32,924 bases of DNA from an archaeon. GTDB lineage: Archaea > Asgardarchaeota > Hermodarchaeia > Hermodarchaeales > Hermodarchaeaceae. The position numbers and the translations under genes are program-made. Where the stretch lies: contig JABXGY010000180.1 of assembly GCA_016550395.1 (NCBI GenBank), forward strand, positions 1 to 32,924, given 5' to 3'. Shown piece after piece: positions 32,031 through 32,924 of the stretch. The notes below the pieces were generated by a model, which worked only from the letters and a program-made list of their open reading frames with translations, ran no database searches and was not told where the DNA came from. Each line of letters opens with the position of its first letter. Positions within the stretch are counted from its first letter, which is position 1.

Positions 32031-32117
32031 AACTGGATAATTACCATAAACTTTTTGTCAATTGAGTATAGCTGATAGTGACACTTGTTAGCAGAGTTTC
32101 AAAAAAGGCGGTTGATT

Positions 32118-32924
32118 ATGTCTACACGAACAGGAAATATACAACGAATTGCTGGTCCACTCATCGAAGCAGATGGACTTCTTGGAGTTACTATGTTTGA
32201 GGTATGTAGAGTTGGGACAGAGGACTTAATTGGTGAAGTCAATCGAGTCGTAGGTGATCGAGCCTATATTCAAGTTTATGAAGAAACATCTGGATTAAAA
32301 CCGGGAGAACCGGTTGTTGCTACTGGAACTTCTCTTGACGTTGAACTTGGCCCCGGCTTAGTTGGCTCCATTTTTGATGGCATTCAACGACCACTGCCCA
32401 GTATCAAAAATCAGGTCGGAGATTTCATTACACGAGGTGTTACTGCACCACCACTTCCGGAGGAGAAACCATGGACATTTAATCCCACTATTAAAAAAGG
32501 CGCAACAGTCACAGCTGGTGATATGATAGGAACAGTACAAGAAACAAGCGTATTTCTTCACCGCATTCTTGTGCCGCCAGGGATTGAAGGGAAAGTGACG
32601 CAGATAGTCAATATCGGTGATTACACTATCAAAGATGTCATTGCACAGATTCAAACCCCTTCAGGTAAAAGTGACATTAAACTAACCCAGCGTTGGCCTG
32701 TACGTATTGGGCGACCCTATAAATCAAAAATTAGCACGGAAGTACCGTTATACACAGGTCAAAGGGTCATTGATACATTCTTCCCAGTTGCAAAAGGTGG
32801 AACTGGAGCTATTCCTGGGGGATTTGGAACCGGTAAAACGGTTACTCTTCATCAATTATCGAAATGGGCTGATGCTGACATCATCGTCTATGTTGGTTGT
32901 GGAGAGAGAGGAAATGAAATGACA
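32118..32924 (+). CDS. atpA: A-type ATP synthase catalytic subunit A, N-terminal fragment
   Basis: An open frame of 269 codons runs from ATG 32118 to the right edge with no stop. It begins with the beta-barrel region (GNIQRIAGPLIEADGL, GLVGSIFDGIQRPL), followed by the A-subunit-specific inserted segment (WTFNPTIKKGATVTAGD). The P-loop GGFGTGKT is at residues 234-241. Subunit A hydrolyses or makes ATP in the A3B3 head. In archaeal operons, F is followed by A, then B and D, which matches the order seen here. The C-terminal half lies beyond the window. Confidence 0.95.
   Translation, partial: MSTRTGNIQRIAGPLIEADGLLGVTMFEVCRVGTEDLIGEVNRVVGDRAYIQVYEETSGLKPGEPVVATGTSLDVELGPGLVGSIFDGIQRPLPSIKNQVGDFITRGVTAPPLPEEKPWTFNPTIKKGATVTAGDMIGTVQETSVFLHRILVPPGIEGKVTQIVNIGDYTIKDVIAQIQTPSGKSDIKLTQRWPVRIGRPYKSKISTEVPLYTGQRVIDTFFPVAKGGTGAIPGGFGTGKTVTLHQLSKWADADIIVYVGCGERGNEMT

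Overview
This window is a gene-dense stretch of an archaeal chromosome. The evidence is a PolD large subunit, an RPA-type single-strand binding protein, Hef and Lhr helicases, Sec61-beta, an Elf1-type elongation factor, the A-type ATP synthase F and A subunits, and an intron-containing tRNA gene with BHB-like splice sites. PolD argues against classical Crenarchaeota. A full helicase-nuclease Hef, Elf1, a possible PSMG4-like chaperone and a heavily interrupted tRNA together make an Asgard or other deep lineage the best guess; I hold this only moderately. Most genes have ATG starts, with some GTG and TTG. Several divergent gaps hold plausible TATA boxes.

Layout: 1-3351 holds the end of an inositol-monophosphatase/FBPase family gene, a UPF0147 gene, a ZNRD2/autoantigen p27-type zinc ribbon and the Hef helicase-nuclease. 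3469-7797 holds a PRC-barrel-like protein, a four-module PAPS-reductase-family protein with ferredoxin tail, and a DUF2070 membrane protein. 7869-10857 is a four-gene pyruvate:ferredoxin oxidoreductase operon (gamma, delta, alpha, beta). 10935-16431 holds a possible PSMG4-like chaperone, an HD phosphohydrolase, a metallo-beta-lactamase nuclease-like protein, Sec61-beta, serine hydroxymethyltransferase and a four-CBS protein.

16450-24016 holds DNA polymerase D large subunit, interrupted by a 541-residue intein at its catalytic DGDED motif. A SEC59/DGK1-like membrane CTP-dependent kinase, a membrane-anchored extracytoplasmic protein and a DPM1-like glycosyltransferase follow. The last three suggest lipid-carrier and cell-envelope work. 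24071-29684 is informational: Elf1, RPA with four OB folds, Lhr, a SWIM zinc-finger protein and a tiny membrane protein. 29742-32924 holds a COG1407 phosphoesterase, a tRNA gene, an HTH regulator with an operator-like promoter, and the start of an A-ATPase operon (atpF, atpA, the latter cut by the window end).

The most remarkable object is the tRNA at 30610-30810. Removing four short introns (30, 31, 32 and 29 nt) gives a complete 79-nt tRNA-Pro(CGG) with every stem paired and an encoded CCA. Two introns lie in the D-arm and flank a 7-nt exon, one is at canonical 37/38, and one splits the T-loop. All four can be folded into the same BHB-like arrangement.

No CRISPR array, insertion sequence or rRNA was seen. 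The only stretch over 300 bases without a protein gene is 30582-30916, which holds the tRNA and the regulator promoter.
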